From G963662265 sp963668545 (GTDB lineage: Bacteria > Spirochaetota > Spirochaetia > CADAEX01): a stretch of DNA of 64,000 bases. Positions 35,086 to 43,388 of the stretch are shown here, piece by piece. The position numbers were made by a program, and so were the translations under genes. The stretch is taken from assembly GCA_963668545.1 (NCBI GenBank), contig OY764868.1, positions 310,001 to 374,000 of the forward strand, written 5' to 3'. Numbering within the stretch: position 1 is the first letter of the stretch; every line of letters begins with the position of its first letter. The notes under the pieces are model-generated. The model was not told the origin of the DNA, ran no database searches, and saw only the letters and a program-made list of their open reading frames with translations.

Positions 35086-36342
35086 ATGTCTGGAAAGAAG
35101 ATCAGCCTGGTAATGTATTATGCAGCTTTACTGCTTATAATACTTAACTGCGCGGGAATTTTTTATTATAAAAATATCTATAATATAAGTGTTTATCATA
35201 TATTTATTTATATCTCCCTGCAGTTGATTGTTGCTTTAATTATTCTGAAGTATTTAAGCAGCAGCAGAAAAATAAATACAGAGACAGATGAGCTGTTGAA
35301 ATTGTGCTGTCCTGACATGGAAGATGATCTTTCAGATTTTGATGCTTATGAAGCTGTAAAAGAGAGAATCCTTTCTTTCCAGAAAAAAACAACTGAATCA
35401 CTTGCGGCTGAAGAAAACATGAGATCCCTGAATACAAGACTCAGGGAAGAACTTGAGATAATAACAAGGGATCTTTCCTCCAGAGTGGCAGCTGCCGAGG
35501 AACTCCGTTTGATGAAAAACAGGATAAATGAGCTGGCACTTGCTGTGAAGGATTTTGAAAAGCATTATCACAGTTATGATTCTGCAATAACAGAAATAGC
35601 GGAAAAGCAGACTGTATCAGCTGAAAATCTGAACAGTATAATTGCCAGCCTGATTGAATCCATAGACAGGGAAGCTCTGATAGCTGCAAGGGCAGAGGAG
35701 ATATCCTCAACAATGACAGACACAGTTAAACTGGGCGGTGATGATATATCAAAAACAATAGCCCTTATCACAGCTGTTGAGCAGCTTTCAGGACAGATTA
35801 CAGAGATAATTGCTGTAATTGACAATATAACCGAGCTTACAAACCTGCTTGCAATGAATGCAGCTATTGAAGCTGCCCATGCCGGAGATGCAGGAAAGGG
35901 TTTTGCTGTTGTTGCCGGAGAGATCCAGAAGCTGTCGAAGGAAACAAGTAAGAGTTCTGGAAAGATATCGGAACTTGTGAGGAATGTTTCTTCTACAATA
36001 AAAGACATGACATCAAATGCGGAAAATGCTTCAGACGGACTCAAGGCTATAATGGATTCTGTTCACAGGACAGAAGATATTGTCAAGGATATTACAGGTG
36101 CAATAATGCAGCAGTCCGAAGAAGGCAACAGGGTACTGAATGCATCGAATTCAATAATTGAATCTGCAGGCAGGATTAATGACAATAAAAAACAGAACCG
36201 GGACGTTATCAGCAGGCTTCCGGATATAATTGTTGAAATAGAAGACTGCTCATTGAAGCTTGATTCAGGAGTCAGTTCAATTATCAGTAATCTTGGAGAA
36301 TCTGAAGGGCGGATTAAAAATCTCATAAGCAGCATAAGCTGA
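35086..36342 (+). CDS. Methyl-accepting chemotaxis protein without a sensor domain
   Basis: A 418-residue chemoreceptor. Two transmembrane helices lie close together (about residues 10-28 and 36-60) with only a few residues between them, so there is no periplasmic ligand domain. A coiled linker (about 75-165) and the methyl-accepting signalling domain (about 170-410) follow, with the conserved hairpin tip NLLAMNAAIEAAHAGDAGKG (near residue 255) that binds CheA and CheW. No HAMP domain and no C-terminal CheR-tether pentapeptide are evident. It might sense membrane state or cytoplasmic signals. It is divergent from the barrel-protein gene. Confidence 0.93.
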   Translation: MSGKKISLVMYYAALLLIILNCAGIFYYKNIYNISVYHIFIYISLQLIVALIILKYLSSSRKINTETDELLKLCCPDMEDDLSDFDAYEAVKERILSFQKKTTESLAAEENMRSLNTRLREELEIITRDLSSRVAAAEELRLMKNRINELALAVKDFEKHYHSYDSAITEIAEKQTVSAENLNSIIASLIESIDREALIAARAEEISSTMTDTVKLGGDDISKTIALITAVEQLSGQITEIIAVIDNITELTNLLAMNAAIEAAHAGDAGKGFAVVAGEIQKLSKETSKSSGKISELVRNVSSTIKDMTSNAENASDGLKAIMDSVHRTEDIVKDITGAIMQQSEEGNRVLNASNSIIESAGRINDNKKQNRDVISRLPDIIVEIEDCSLKLDSGVSSIISNLGESEGRIKNLISSIS

Positions 36343-36374
36343 TTAATTATTAAACATATCTTATTATTTTATAA

Positions 36375-36403
36375 AAGGGCTGTTCTTGTAAGGAACAGCC
36401 CTT
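36375..36403. terminator. Hairpin between MCP and the small exported protein
   Basis: An 11-bp perfect stem, AAGGGCTGTTC (36375-36385) with GAACAGCCCTT (36393-36403), 7-nt loop. It is flanked by T4 only on the minus strand, so it could serve both convergent genes but is not a strong intrinsic terminator. Confidence 0.6.
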
Positions 36404-36432
36404 ATTGATTAATTCAGTTGTGAAACAGTTTT

Positions 36433-36807
36433 TTATTTGTAAGCCATCTTCACACTATAGAACATTTTTGAAGGGGGAATGATTTCCAGAACCAGATCCT
36501 TTCCGGTAAGCGGTTTTTTAAATGTATATTCTTTTCCTGTTTCCCTGCAGAAAAATGTAAGCGATGGCATTTTATCCTTGACAGCTATGGTAAAATCTTC
36601 GATAGTCTTGTCTTTGAAATCATAATATACACTTTTTTCATCCATTGTCAGGATTCTGATGTTATCTCCTGTAAATTCCCAGACAGCATCATAGTTGCTG
36701 TCAATCCATTTCCCAATTACAAACTCACCCGGGTTGAAATCCTGTGCTGAAACAGTAAAAACTGCTGCAGTAAGGAGCAGAAAAAATAAAACCGCTTTTT
36801 TCATCAT
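36433..36807 (-). CDS. Small exported protein of unknown function
   Basis: A 124-residue protein with a signal peptide (about 4-21, cleavage likely after VSAQ). The remaining 100 residues are beta-rich, with GEFVIGKWID near the new N-terminus, which recalls the opening strand of lipocalin-like exported domains, but I cannot assign a family. Only one cysteine remains after the signal peptide. It is convergent with the MCP gene and divergent from the next small membrane protein. Confidence 0.75.
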   Translation of the reverse strand: MMKKAVLFFLLLTAAVFTVSAQDFNPGEFVIGKWIDSNYDAVWEFTGDNIRILTMDEKSVYYDFKDKTIEDFTIAVKDKMPSLTFFCRETGKEYTFKKPLTGKDLVLEIIPPSKMFYSVKMAYK

Positions 36808-36825
36808 TAAACTCCTGATTAATTA

Positions 36826-36853
36826 TTGATTTTAAATGTTATTATAATATAAT
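36826..36853 (+). promoter_or_regulatory. Promoter of the small coiled-coil membrane protein
   Basis: TTGATT (36826-36831), a 16-bp spacer and TATAAT (36848-36853), in a divergent intergenic region. Confidence 0.55.
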
Positions 36854-36884
36854 TTTTACAAATTTGCTTGAAGGTTTAATTATT

Positions 36885-37277
36885 ATGGATGAATTTGAAA
36901 TACAGAATCTTAAGGACGAACTTAACAGTTTCCGGCAGGAAAAGGAAAAAATCAGAAAAATAATGGAGCAGGTCGGAGGTTCGCGCCAGACAAGGCAGGA
37001 CACAATAATAAACATTGTATTTATTTCTGCACTTGTCTGCCTGTTTTTAGGGGATATTGCAAGGCATGTATTCCACCTTGATGTTCCGCTCCCGACAATG
37101 TTTTCGATTGAGATCGGTGTTCTTCTTGTATCACTGAAAATCATCTGGATGATGCACAAGCAGACAAAAGTTGAGCACTTCCAGTTCTGGATACTGAATT
37201 CAATAGAATTCAGGCTGAATGATCTTTCAAAAAAGATAGAAAAAATCAGAAAAGATCTGAACAGTTCAGGAAACTGA
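36885..37277 (+). CDS. Small membrane protein with flanking coiled coils
   Basis: A 130-residue protein from ATG 36885. Residues 1-40 are a charged coiled coil, two transmembrane helices follow (about 48-66 and 74-92), and a second coiled coil ends the chain (about 105-128). The pattern resembles small membrane scaffold or sensor proteins, but no family was recognised. The opposite strand is also open (36842-37159), but this strand has the promoter, an AAGG ribosome site and a sensible membrane topology. It ends 6 bp from the convergent alr gene. Confidence 0.7.
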   Translation: MDEFEIQNLKDELNSFRQEKEKIRKIMEQVGGSRQTRQDTIINIVFISALVCLFLGDIARHVFHLDVPLPTMFSIEIGVLLVSLKIIWMMHKQTKVEHFQFWILNSIEFRLNDLSKKIEKIRKDLNSSGN

Positions 37278-37283
37278 AAATAC

Positions 37284-38393
37284 TCAGTTTATATATACCC
37301 TTTCAACCCTTTTACTTATATTACACAGTATTTCATATGAAATGGTTGAACAAATATCTGCAGCATTGTCAGCTCCGGGGCTTTTTTCATCATATCCGAA
37401 AATTACAACCCTGTCGTTTATGCTGCATTTAAGATCCGGTCCCAGATCAACCATGAACTGGTCCATGCATACTCTTCCGGCAACTGGATAAAGTCTGTCA
37501 TTGACAAGGACATTCCATCTGCTGCTTAAGAGTCTGTTAACCCCGTCTGCATAACCAGCAGGAACAGTACCAATCCATGTGTCTTTTTCCGCTTTCCATG
37601 TGAGTCCGTATGAAACCCCTTCCCCCTTTTTTATCTTTTTTATGAAAAGGATTTCAGATTCAAAATTCATGACTGGTTTAAGTTCTATTTTATCCTTTAT
37701 TGAATTGTCTGGTGAGTATCCGTAAAGTATTATACCGGGCCTGACCATATCAAAGTATGCATCATCATACTGGATAATAGCTCCTGAATTGGCTGCATGA
37801 ACAATGCCTGGATCAATTGAATGAGATCTGATATTGTCAACAGCTTTTTTAAACCTAAGGATCTGTTTGTCCGTAAAATCCCTGTCTGTAATATCTGAAA
37901 CAGGAAAATGGGTGCATATTCCTCCAAGAGTCAGCCATCTGCTTTTATCTATATATTCAGCAATTTCAAGGCTCTCTTCAGGTCTGCAGCCGACCCTGTT
38001 CATTCCTGTATCGATTTTGAGATGTACCTCTTTTACAATACCTTTTATTTCTGCAATATTCTCAAGGCATTTGAGAAAACCAATTTCAGCAACAAACGGT
38101 GTAATATTGTATTCGAACAGGTCGTCTATCTCTTCCCTGCTGCAGAGGCTGAAAAGAAGTACAGGCGAATCAATACCGCAGTTTCTCAATGCTGCAGCTT
38201 CGTTTACTGCTGCAACCCCAAGGTAATAAGCCCCTTCCTTTAATCCCCTTTCTGCAATTCTGCATGCGCCATGACCATATGCATCAGCTTTTACAGCCAT
38301 GCATATTTTCCTGTCAGGTCCTATTTTTTTTCTTATCTGTGATATGTTAAATGCAAGATTTTCAAGGTTTATTACAGCTTTTGTTACTCTCAT
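37284..38393 (-). CDS. alr: Alanine racemase
   Basis: PLP enzyme that makes D-alanine for peptidoglycan. It has 369 residues from ATG 38393; the frame extends 12 codons upstream, but the family begins with MRVTKAVINLENL-type sequence. The PLP Lys is in VKADAYGHG near residue 33. The second catalytic residue is the Tyr in GVSYGLTW. Other signatures are LKIDTGMNRVG, VRPGIILYG and AGRVCMDQFMVDLG. It is transcribed alone between two convergent or divergent small genes. Confidence 0.95.
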   Translation of the reverse strand: MRVTKAVINLENLAFNISQIRKKIGPDRKICMAVKADAYGHGACRIAERGLKEGAYYLGVAAVNEAAALRNCGIDSPVLLFSLCSREEIDDLFEYNITPFVAEIGFLKCLENIAEIKGIVKEVHLKIDTGMNRVGCRPEESLEIAEYIDKSRWLTLGGICTHFPVSDITDRDFTDKQILRFKKAVDNIRSHSIDPGIVHAANSGAIIQYDDAYFDMVRPGIILYGYSPDNSIKDKIELKPVMNFESEILFIKKIKKGEGVSYGLTWKAEKDTWIGTVPAGYADGVNRLLSSRWNVLVNDRLYPVAGRVCMDQFMVDLGPDLKCSINDRVVIFGYDEKSPGADNAADICSTISYEILCNISKRVERVYIN

Positions 38394-38477
38394 ATTAAAA
38401 TCATAACACCTTACATCCTTTTCTAGCAAGAAGTAATATAGCCTGATGCATCAATAATATTCTATTACTAATTGTTG

Positions 38478-38507
38478 TTGTTTTTGGATGCAAGTGCCGG
38501 TTATAAT
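38478..38507 (+). promoter_or_regulatory. Possible promoter of the Cys-rich cytosolic protein
   Basis: TATAAT at 38502-38507 with TTGTTT at 38478-38483, 18 bp apart. The -10 is good, the -35 weak. Confidence 0.35.
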
Positions 38508-38572
38508 TTTATTCCCGGCAAGGTTATTTTCAGAAATATAGAACATGCCAGCTGTAAAAGGGGGAAGGTAAA

Positions 38573-39319
38573 ATGAATAAAAACAGGCAGTTACTGTCAG
38601 CACTTTCAAGCAGGGAAAAAGCTTCCCTTGTTATGGATCTTTTTCACCGCATGGTAATGCATCATGTGCTTTGGTATGATGAAGTGAAGCATCAGATGGG
38701 AAGGGAAACAGCTCTTGATCTTCTCTGGAAAAGCTCGGAAAGAAGCTTTGCAATACAGATGAAAAGATTTTCAAAGCAGTTCGGATTTGAAATGGAAGAC
38801 AGCATTCCGAAACCACTTATAGATATGGATCATTCTGTACTTGATGAGCTGATAAGGAATATCTCTGTCAACTGGCTTGCAAATGACGGTGTCTGGTTTC
38901 AGTCTGTGGAATTTGAAAAAGGGATGACAGATGCCAAGCGCTGTAATGATTCATGCTGGGGGCAGTTCTCCCCGTTTGAGGCTTCAGCTGTTAAAAGATT
39001 TCTTGGCCTTTCTGAAAAACCCGGGCTTGCAGGACTTAAAAAGGCCCTTGATTTCAGGCTCTATTCATTTATCAATGAGCAGTCGTTTACAGATGAGACA
39101 GAAAGCAGTTTTGTTTTCAGAATGAACAGATGCAGGGTCCAGGAAGCCAGGAAAAGGAAGGAGCTTGATGACTATCCGTGCAAATCGGGCGGTATGGTTG
39201 AGTATCCCTATTTTGCAAAGGCAATTGATGAAAGAATTGAAACAGAGTGCCTTTTCTGCCCCCCTGACAGTCATCCTGAGGACTGCTGCTGCGCATGGAA
39301 ATTCCAGATAAGGAATTAA
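38573..39319 (+). CDS. Cys-rich cytosolic protein (DUF6125 / ATC-hydrolase-like)
   Basis: A 248-residue cytosolic protein. The N-terminal two thirds are helical. The C-terminal third carries a conserved-looking Cys pattern: CRVQEARKRK, YPCKSGGMVEYPYFAKAID, ECLFCPPDSHPEDCCCAWKF. I recall this pattern from DUF6125 proteins and from L-2-amino-thiazoline-4-carboxylate-hydrolase-like families in anaerobes, but from memory only. The seven to eight cysteines could bind a metal or cluster. It stands alone between alr and dodecin, with its own candidate promoter. Confidence 0.75.
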   Translation: MNKNRQLLSALSSREKASLVMDLFHRMVMHHVLWYDEVKHQMGRETALDLLWKSSERSFAIQMKRFSKQFGFEMEDSIPKPLIDMDHSVLDELIRNISVNWLANDGVWFQSVEFEKGMTDAKRCNDSCWGQFSPFEASAVKRFLGLSEKPGLAGLKKALDFRLYSFINEQSFTDETESSFVFRMNRCRVQEARKRKELDDYPCKSGGMVEYPYFAKAIDERIETECLFCPPDSHPEDCCCAWKFQIRN

Positions 39320-39389
39320 TATATCTGTGAAGCTGTTTTATTTTAACAGGTTGTAAACTTCTCAACCGGAAAATGAAATGCTCTCGAAT

Positions 39390-39418
39390 TTGACATAAAA
39401 GCTTACTGCCAGTAAAAT
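39390..39418 (+). promoter_or_regulatory. Promoter of the dodecin gene
   Basis: TTGACA (39390-39395), exactly 17 bp, TAAAAT (39413-39418). Confidence 0.7.
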
Positions 39419-39477
39419 TTATGCATCAGAAAATAATTTTTCTTTTTCTGAAATATTTTATATAACAGGGGGATACA

Positions 39478-39684
39478 ATGTCAGACAGTGTATATAAAAT
39501 TATTGAACTGGTAGGAACAAGCCCTGATTCATGGGAAAAGGCTGCTGCAAATGCTGTGTTAAAAGCTTCAGAAACTCTCCGTGATATCCGTATTGCGGAA
39601 ATAGCAGATCTTGATATGCATATTGAAGATGGCAGGGTACAGGCATACAGGGCCAGGGTTAAAATTTCATTCAAATTTGAATGA
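39478..39684 (+). CDS. Dodecin-family flavin-binding protein
   Basis: A 68-residue dodecin. The sequence follows the family closely: VYKIIELVGTSPDSWEKAA, then NAVLKASETLRDI, then HIEDGRVQAYRARVKISFKFE-like strands. Dodecins assemble into hollow dodecamers that store or buffer flavins such as riboflavin and FMN, or CoA in some species. GGGGATAC precedes the ATG. The riboflavin operon lies 13 kb away and is not linked. The DAGK-like gene follows after 24 bp and may share its transcript. Confidence 0.95.
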   Translation: MSDSVYKIIELVGTSPDSWEKAAANAVLKASETLRDIRIAEIADLDMHIEDGRVQAYRARVKISFKFE

Positions 39685-39708
39685 TTGTGGATTATCATTA
39701 ATTTTAGG

Positions 39709-40782
39709 ATGAATAATGTGAATCCAATGGAAAACTGTACATTCCTGATCAACCCCACCAGGCATCCCTCTTCAATCAGGGTGCTGAAAAAGCTTTTGAA
39801 AAGAAAAACCTCAGCAAATATTATCGAGGCATCCAGCAGAAACAATCTGAGGGAAGAGGTCCGTAAATTCTGTCAATCGGATTCAAAATACCTTGTTATA
39901 TGGGGGGGGGACGGGACAGTCCACGAAGCATTCAACTCAATGATGGAAAACCCGCATAAAGGAAAGTCGCTCGGGTTTTTGAGGGGAGGGACGGGAAACG
40001 GTATTCAGGATTCCTATGAAATCCCGGTTTTCCTTTCAAGGCAGATTGATTCCTATATTGACAGTGTGAGGAATAACTATTTTGAGCCGGTTGATCTTCT
40101 TAAAATTTCTGTCGGCAGAAAGATTATATATGGTCAGCTTCTGGGTCTTGGGTGTGATGTCCAGGTCCTTAAAATCAGGAAAATGTTTTACTATAAAGAG
40201 AAGTTCAATACAGTTAAACCTGGGATTAAAACATATATACTTGCCGGGATGAAGCTTTACAGGGAGTTTGACTTCAGCAAAATCAGGGAAACATCAATAA
40301 CATTCAGAAAAGGCAAGTATGCCCTCAAAGGGATCAAGATCAATGCCGAATATCCCTTCAGAACACTTAAACGCAGGACAAAATCAGCAATGATTGAAAT
40401 AGGGACACGCCCCTATTACGGCAAGCTTTTCAGGATATGCCCGGATGTTGTATGCAATGACGGAAATATGGATGCATATCTATTCCAGTTTACAAACCAT
40501 ATGTCGGTGGTTGTCAACTTTATTTCGCTCTGGAACGGCTGGCATAACAGGATTAACGGGAGACTTGTAAAAAACAGAAAGCCCCTGATTGAACGGTATG
40601 AAGTAAAAGAGGTTATAATTGAGACAGGATTGAATGCCGATTTTCATGTGGACGGTGAACTCTACAATACCGGGAAAAACAGCAGAATACATATATCAAT
40701 ACTTCCTCAGGCAATAGATTTCCTTGTCCCGGGGAGTTTTTACCACAAGTTCCATCCATTTGACAAGGTATCATCTGTCTGA
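39709..40782 (+). CDS. Diacylglycerol kinase-family lipid/sphingosine-like kinase
   Basis: A 357-residue DAGK catalytic-domain protein. The ATP site is WGGDGTVHEAFNSM and the Gly-rich FLRGGTGNGIQDSY follows. The C-terminal lipid-kinase lobe contains the DGNMDAYLFQF-type and HVDGELYN segments that hold conserved acidic residues. Members phosphorylate diacylglycerol, sphingoid bases or undecaprenol-type lipids; the substrate cannot be told. The start is ambiguous: ATG 39709 or ATG 39727, neither with a well-placed ribosome site, and the frame opens at TTG 39685. Confidence 0.85.
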   Translation: MNNVNPMENCTFLINPTRHPSSIRVLKKLLKRKTSANIIEASSRNNLREEVRKFCQSDSKYLVIWGGDGTVHEAFNSMMENPHKGKSLGFLRGGTGNGIQDSYEIPVFLSRQIDSYIDSVRNNYFEPVDLLKISVGRKIIYGQLLGLGCDVQVLKIRKMFYYKEKFNTVKPGIKTYILAGMKLYREFDFSKIRETSITFRKGKYALKGIKINAEYPFRTLKRRTKSAMIEIGTRPYYGKLFRICPDVVCNDGNMDAYLFQFTNHMSVVVNFISLWNGWHNRINGRLVKNRKPLIERYEVKEVIIETGLNADFHVDGELYNTGKNSRIHISILPQAIDFLVPGSFYHKFHPFDKVSSV

Positions 40783-40812
40783 TATTTCAGCATACAGCCC
40801 GGTATCCGGTAT

Positions 40813-41994
40813 TTAACCGGCCAGTATTTTTCCTGTTTTATCATTTATCCATATTGAGCTGTTTGTTGTATCTGCTGCAATGTCGCAGATTTCCAGCTGC
40901 TTGATATAGACTTTTTCTGCCTTTAAAAACTGTGTCCTGAAGTAGCGGTTGCAGAAGTATTTGGGATCATATTTTTTTCTGTAATCAATATCCCTTTTCC
41001 ATTTCCTTTTGAGCCTTATATCATCATCTGTCAGGTATATGATCTTGAGATCAATTAAAGGTGTTATTTCAGGGAAAAGAAACGGAAAGTTCCCTTCGAT
41101 ATAAATGATATCTGCAGGCTGGATTTTAATCCCTTTCCTCCCTTTTTTCAGTGTATGATCTGTATTATGTGATGATTCACCGGTAAGCTGGTTATATTCA
41201 GGGATTTCACATGCTTTGCCCTCTTTGAGCTGTTTCAGGCATTCAATCAGCAGGCTGTAATGGAGACTTTCCTTTTCCATTGATCCTATCCCTTCCGCTT
41301 CCCTGTAATCCCTGTCTGTAAAAAAATTATCCATTTCCACGGATTTTACAGTCTTACCCTGGTGGGATATTGTATTCTGTAAATATTCAGCAATTTCAGT
41401 CTTGCCGGCTGCAGTTGGACCAGCTATGCCGATTATTACTGGAGTACCGGTTCTGTTAATTATTGAAGTAATTAAATTAATAAGGTTTGTATCAATTTCC
41501 CGGTTTGCTTCTTTAAAGTCCCTGTATCCTATTCCCTGAAACTCTTCAAAAATTTTCTGCTTTTTTTCAAATTGCATGTATGGTTTGTTCCGCAGATTGG
41601 ATAATACTTCCCCTGTAAAATATAGTGTTCTGGGGAAAAAGATGAAACACCTTATATCAAAATAGAATAAACTCTTTACCCATTCAGTTCTGTATCTGCC
41701 TGAGATAATACCTGCAAAAAGCTGGACTGTCAGTTCTGAAATATTTTTATCAATAATAATTCTGCTTTTTTTCTCGGGTTTGAGTTGAATATTTTTGTAA
41801 AAAAACCTGTCCCTGATTTTCTTCTCAATAAGCCCTGTTTCAGGTGCGGAAACATTATCCTGTTCAGGAAAACAGGATAAAAGGTGATCAAGTGCATATT
41901 GAAATTCGCATTCTTCCAGTTTTTTAAGCGCGCAGTTTATTTCTGTCATCCTTTCCAGGAGGCAGCTGCTGTTTCTGATTTCAGGTATTGTCAT
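40813..41994 (-). CDS. Uridine kinase / phosphoribulokinase-like ATPase with extra N-domain
   Basis: A 393-residue protein from ATG 41994 (GGAGAAAA upstream). Residues about 185-390 form a P-loop kinase: Walker A GIAGPTAAGKTEIAEYL, SVEMDNFFTDRDYRE (the uridine-kinase-type Asp and following acidic residues) and IYIEGNFPFLFP (Walker B region). Residues 1-180 are an additional domain that I do not recognise, rich in charged and aromatic residues. A phosphotransfer to a nucleoside, sugar or similar small molecule is likely. The gene follows the MobA-like gene in the same direction, separated by an inverted repeat. Confidence 0.8.
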   Translation of the reverse strand: MTIPEIRNSSCLLERMTEINCALKKLEECEFQYALDHLLSCFPEQDNVSAPETGLIEKKIRDRFFYKNIQLKPEKKSRIIIDKNISELTVQLFAGIISGRYRTEWVKSLFYFDIRCFIFFPRTLYFTGEVLSNLRNKPYMQFEKKQKIFEEFQGIGYRDFKEANREIDTNLINLITSIINRTGTPVIIGIAGPTAAGKTEIAEYLQNTISHQGKTVKSVEMDNFFTDRDYREAEGIGSMEKESLHYSLLIECLKQLKEGKACEIPEYNQLTGESSHNTDHTLKKGRKGIKIQPADIIYIEGNFPFLFPEITPLIDLKIIYLTDDDIRLKRKWKRDIDYRKKYDPKYFCNRYFRTQFLKAEKVYIKQLEICDIAADTTNSSIWINDKTGKILAG

Positions 41995-42045
41995 TTTTTC
42001 TCCAATACCTGATGTTAACACTGATTCTTTTAAAATGCAAGTAAC

Positions 42046-42071
42046 CTTACATTTTAATATAAAAATGTAAG
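42046..42071. repeat. AT-rich inverted repeat between two minus-strand genes
   Basis: CTTACATTTT (42046-42055) and AAAATGTAAG (42062-42071), perfect 10-bp arms with a 6-nt spacer AATATA. It lies between the MobA-like gene and the kinase-like gene. There is no U-tract on the minus strand, so an operator or weak terminator are both possible. Confidence 0.7.
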
Positions 42072-42092
42072 ATAATTTACCTTAAGGGTTTG

Positions 42093-43163
42093 TCAGATAC
42101 TTAAGCTGATATTCTCCTGGTGTTTTATCCAGTCCTCAAACATTATTTCAATTGCATCCCTGTCCTCGGGATGGTCAATATCAAGAGCTGCTCCTCCGTA
42201 ACTTGTGATTACATACGATGCCCTTGTTCCCAGAATTTTACTTATACTGCCGAAGACCTTGTCTATCCTTACAGATTCCTTGAACCTCGGATAGAATTTT
42301 TCATATCCCCTGTCATAACAGAAAAGGGCAAGGTGAAGTTTGACTGCCTTGAACACAGCTCTTAAAACCCCCCTTCCGCTGAACAGGATTCTGGAAAGCA
42401 GTTTTACCATATTGAAGAGTTTTTTCTGGTATCTCACTTCATACATTTTTTCAATATAATCAAGTCTTTCTATTTTAAGGGGTTTGACAATATTCATATT
42501 ATTGACCCTGAAATTCCCTTCCCTGAGATGGAAATAATTCAGTTTCATTCCCGGTTTGTTCTTTTCCGGATAATAGTACTTGAGAGCTTCTTCCCTGCAA
42601 AACCCTATAACATAATCATGGTTTTCCAGATCTGCTTTATCGATGAATTCATCTATTTCCCGGGGAGTAATCACAGGAATATCGCATGAACTGATAAGTA
42701 CCGGTATTTCCGCAAAATTGTCCCTGTTCAGTTTTTTAAGATCGCTGTACAGATGGGATTTTGTATATATCTTCTGAAAATTTTTATTTGCTGGCTTACA
42801 TTTTCTTTCCTGTATAAGAACTTTGCTGTCCGGCACGGTACTTTCATTTTTGTCATTCATTTCCTGTTCCATACCCAGGGCTGCAATATAACCGGCTTCA
42901 CCGTTTTCTATGAGGCTTTCCCGCTGTTCGACTATCTTTATCTTTTCTTCATTTAATAAGCTGTATTCATCCAGTGTTTTCTCAAGACGCATTTTAGGGC
43001 CCGTGATAACAATATTTCCGGTCTTTTCTGCAGCCAGAAATGATTTCAGGGTATGTATAATACACGGGATACTTTTCACTTTCAAAAAGGCTTTGTTGTC
43101 ATTGTCCACCAGCAGGCTTGCTTTTCTGTCACCTGCAAGTATCACAACATTGATTTTATCCAT
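42093..43163 (-). CDS. MobA-like nucleotidyltransferase family protein
   Basis: A 356-residue protein with the GT-A fold of the MobA/GlmU-type NTP transferases: VVILAGDRKASLLV in the place of the usual LAGG-x-S-x-R-MG signature, NKAFLKVKSIPCIIHTL and SSCDIPVITPREIDEF, which holds the metal-binding Asp. The signature Gly-Gly/Arg pair is modified, so the nucleotide or partner is uncertain. The C-terminal half (about 230-356) is helical and basic. A strong GGGAGGG ribosome site precedes ATG 43163. It may act with the kinase-like gene downstream, 71 bp away. Confidence 0.78.
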   Translation of the reverse strand: MDKINVVILAGDRKASLLVDNDNKAFLKVKSIPCIIHTLKSFLAAEKTGNIVITGPKMRLEKTLDEYSLLNEEKIKIVEQRESLIENGEAGYIAALGMEQEMNDKNESTVPDSKVLIQERKCKPANKNFQKIYTKSHLYSDLKKLNRDNFAEIPVLISSCDIPVITPREIDEFIDKADLENHDYVIGFCREEALKYYYPEKNKPGMKLNYFHLREGNFRVNNMNIVKPLKIERLDYIEKMYEVRYQKKLFNMVKLLSRILFSGRGVLRAVFKAVKLHLALFCYDRGYEKFYPRFKESVRIDKVFGSISKILGTRASYVITSYGGAALDIDHPEDRDAIEIMFEDWIKHQENISLSI

Positions 43164-43388
43164 TATCCCTCCCTTTTCAGCGCTCCTATAAATAATTCTA
43201 GATAATGTTCACCTGAAATTCCATCAATTTAAAATTTTAAATAAGAACTAACATTATACAAATACTGAATTAACAAAAACTTTTTAAAAGAGGGTGTATT
43301 TATAAACTGAATTTCCGGTATTGAATCCGGTTAATGTCTGAATTTAATCAGTTCGATGAAGAAATGATTGCAAAGGAGCTGCAAGCTG

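Noticed and set aside
36842..37159. 105-residue frame antisense to the small coiled-coil membrane protein
   Set aside because: The plus strand has promoter, ribosome site and membrane topology; this one has none.
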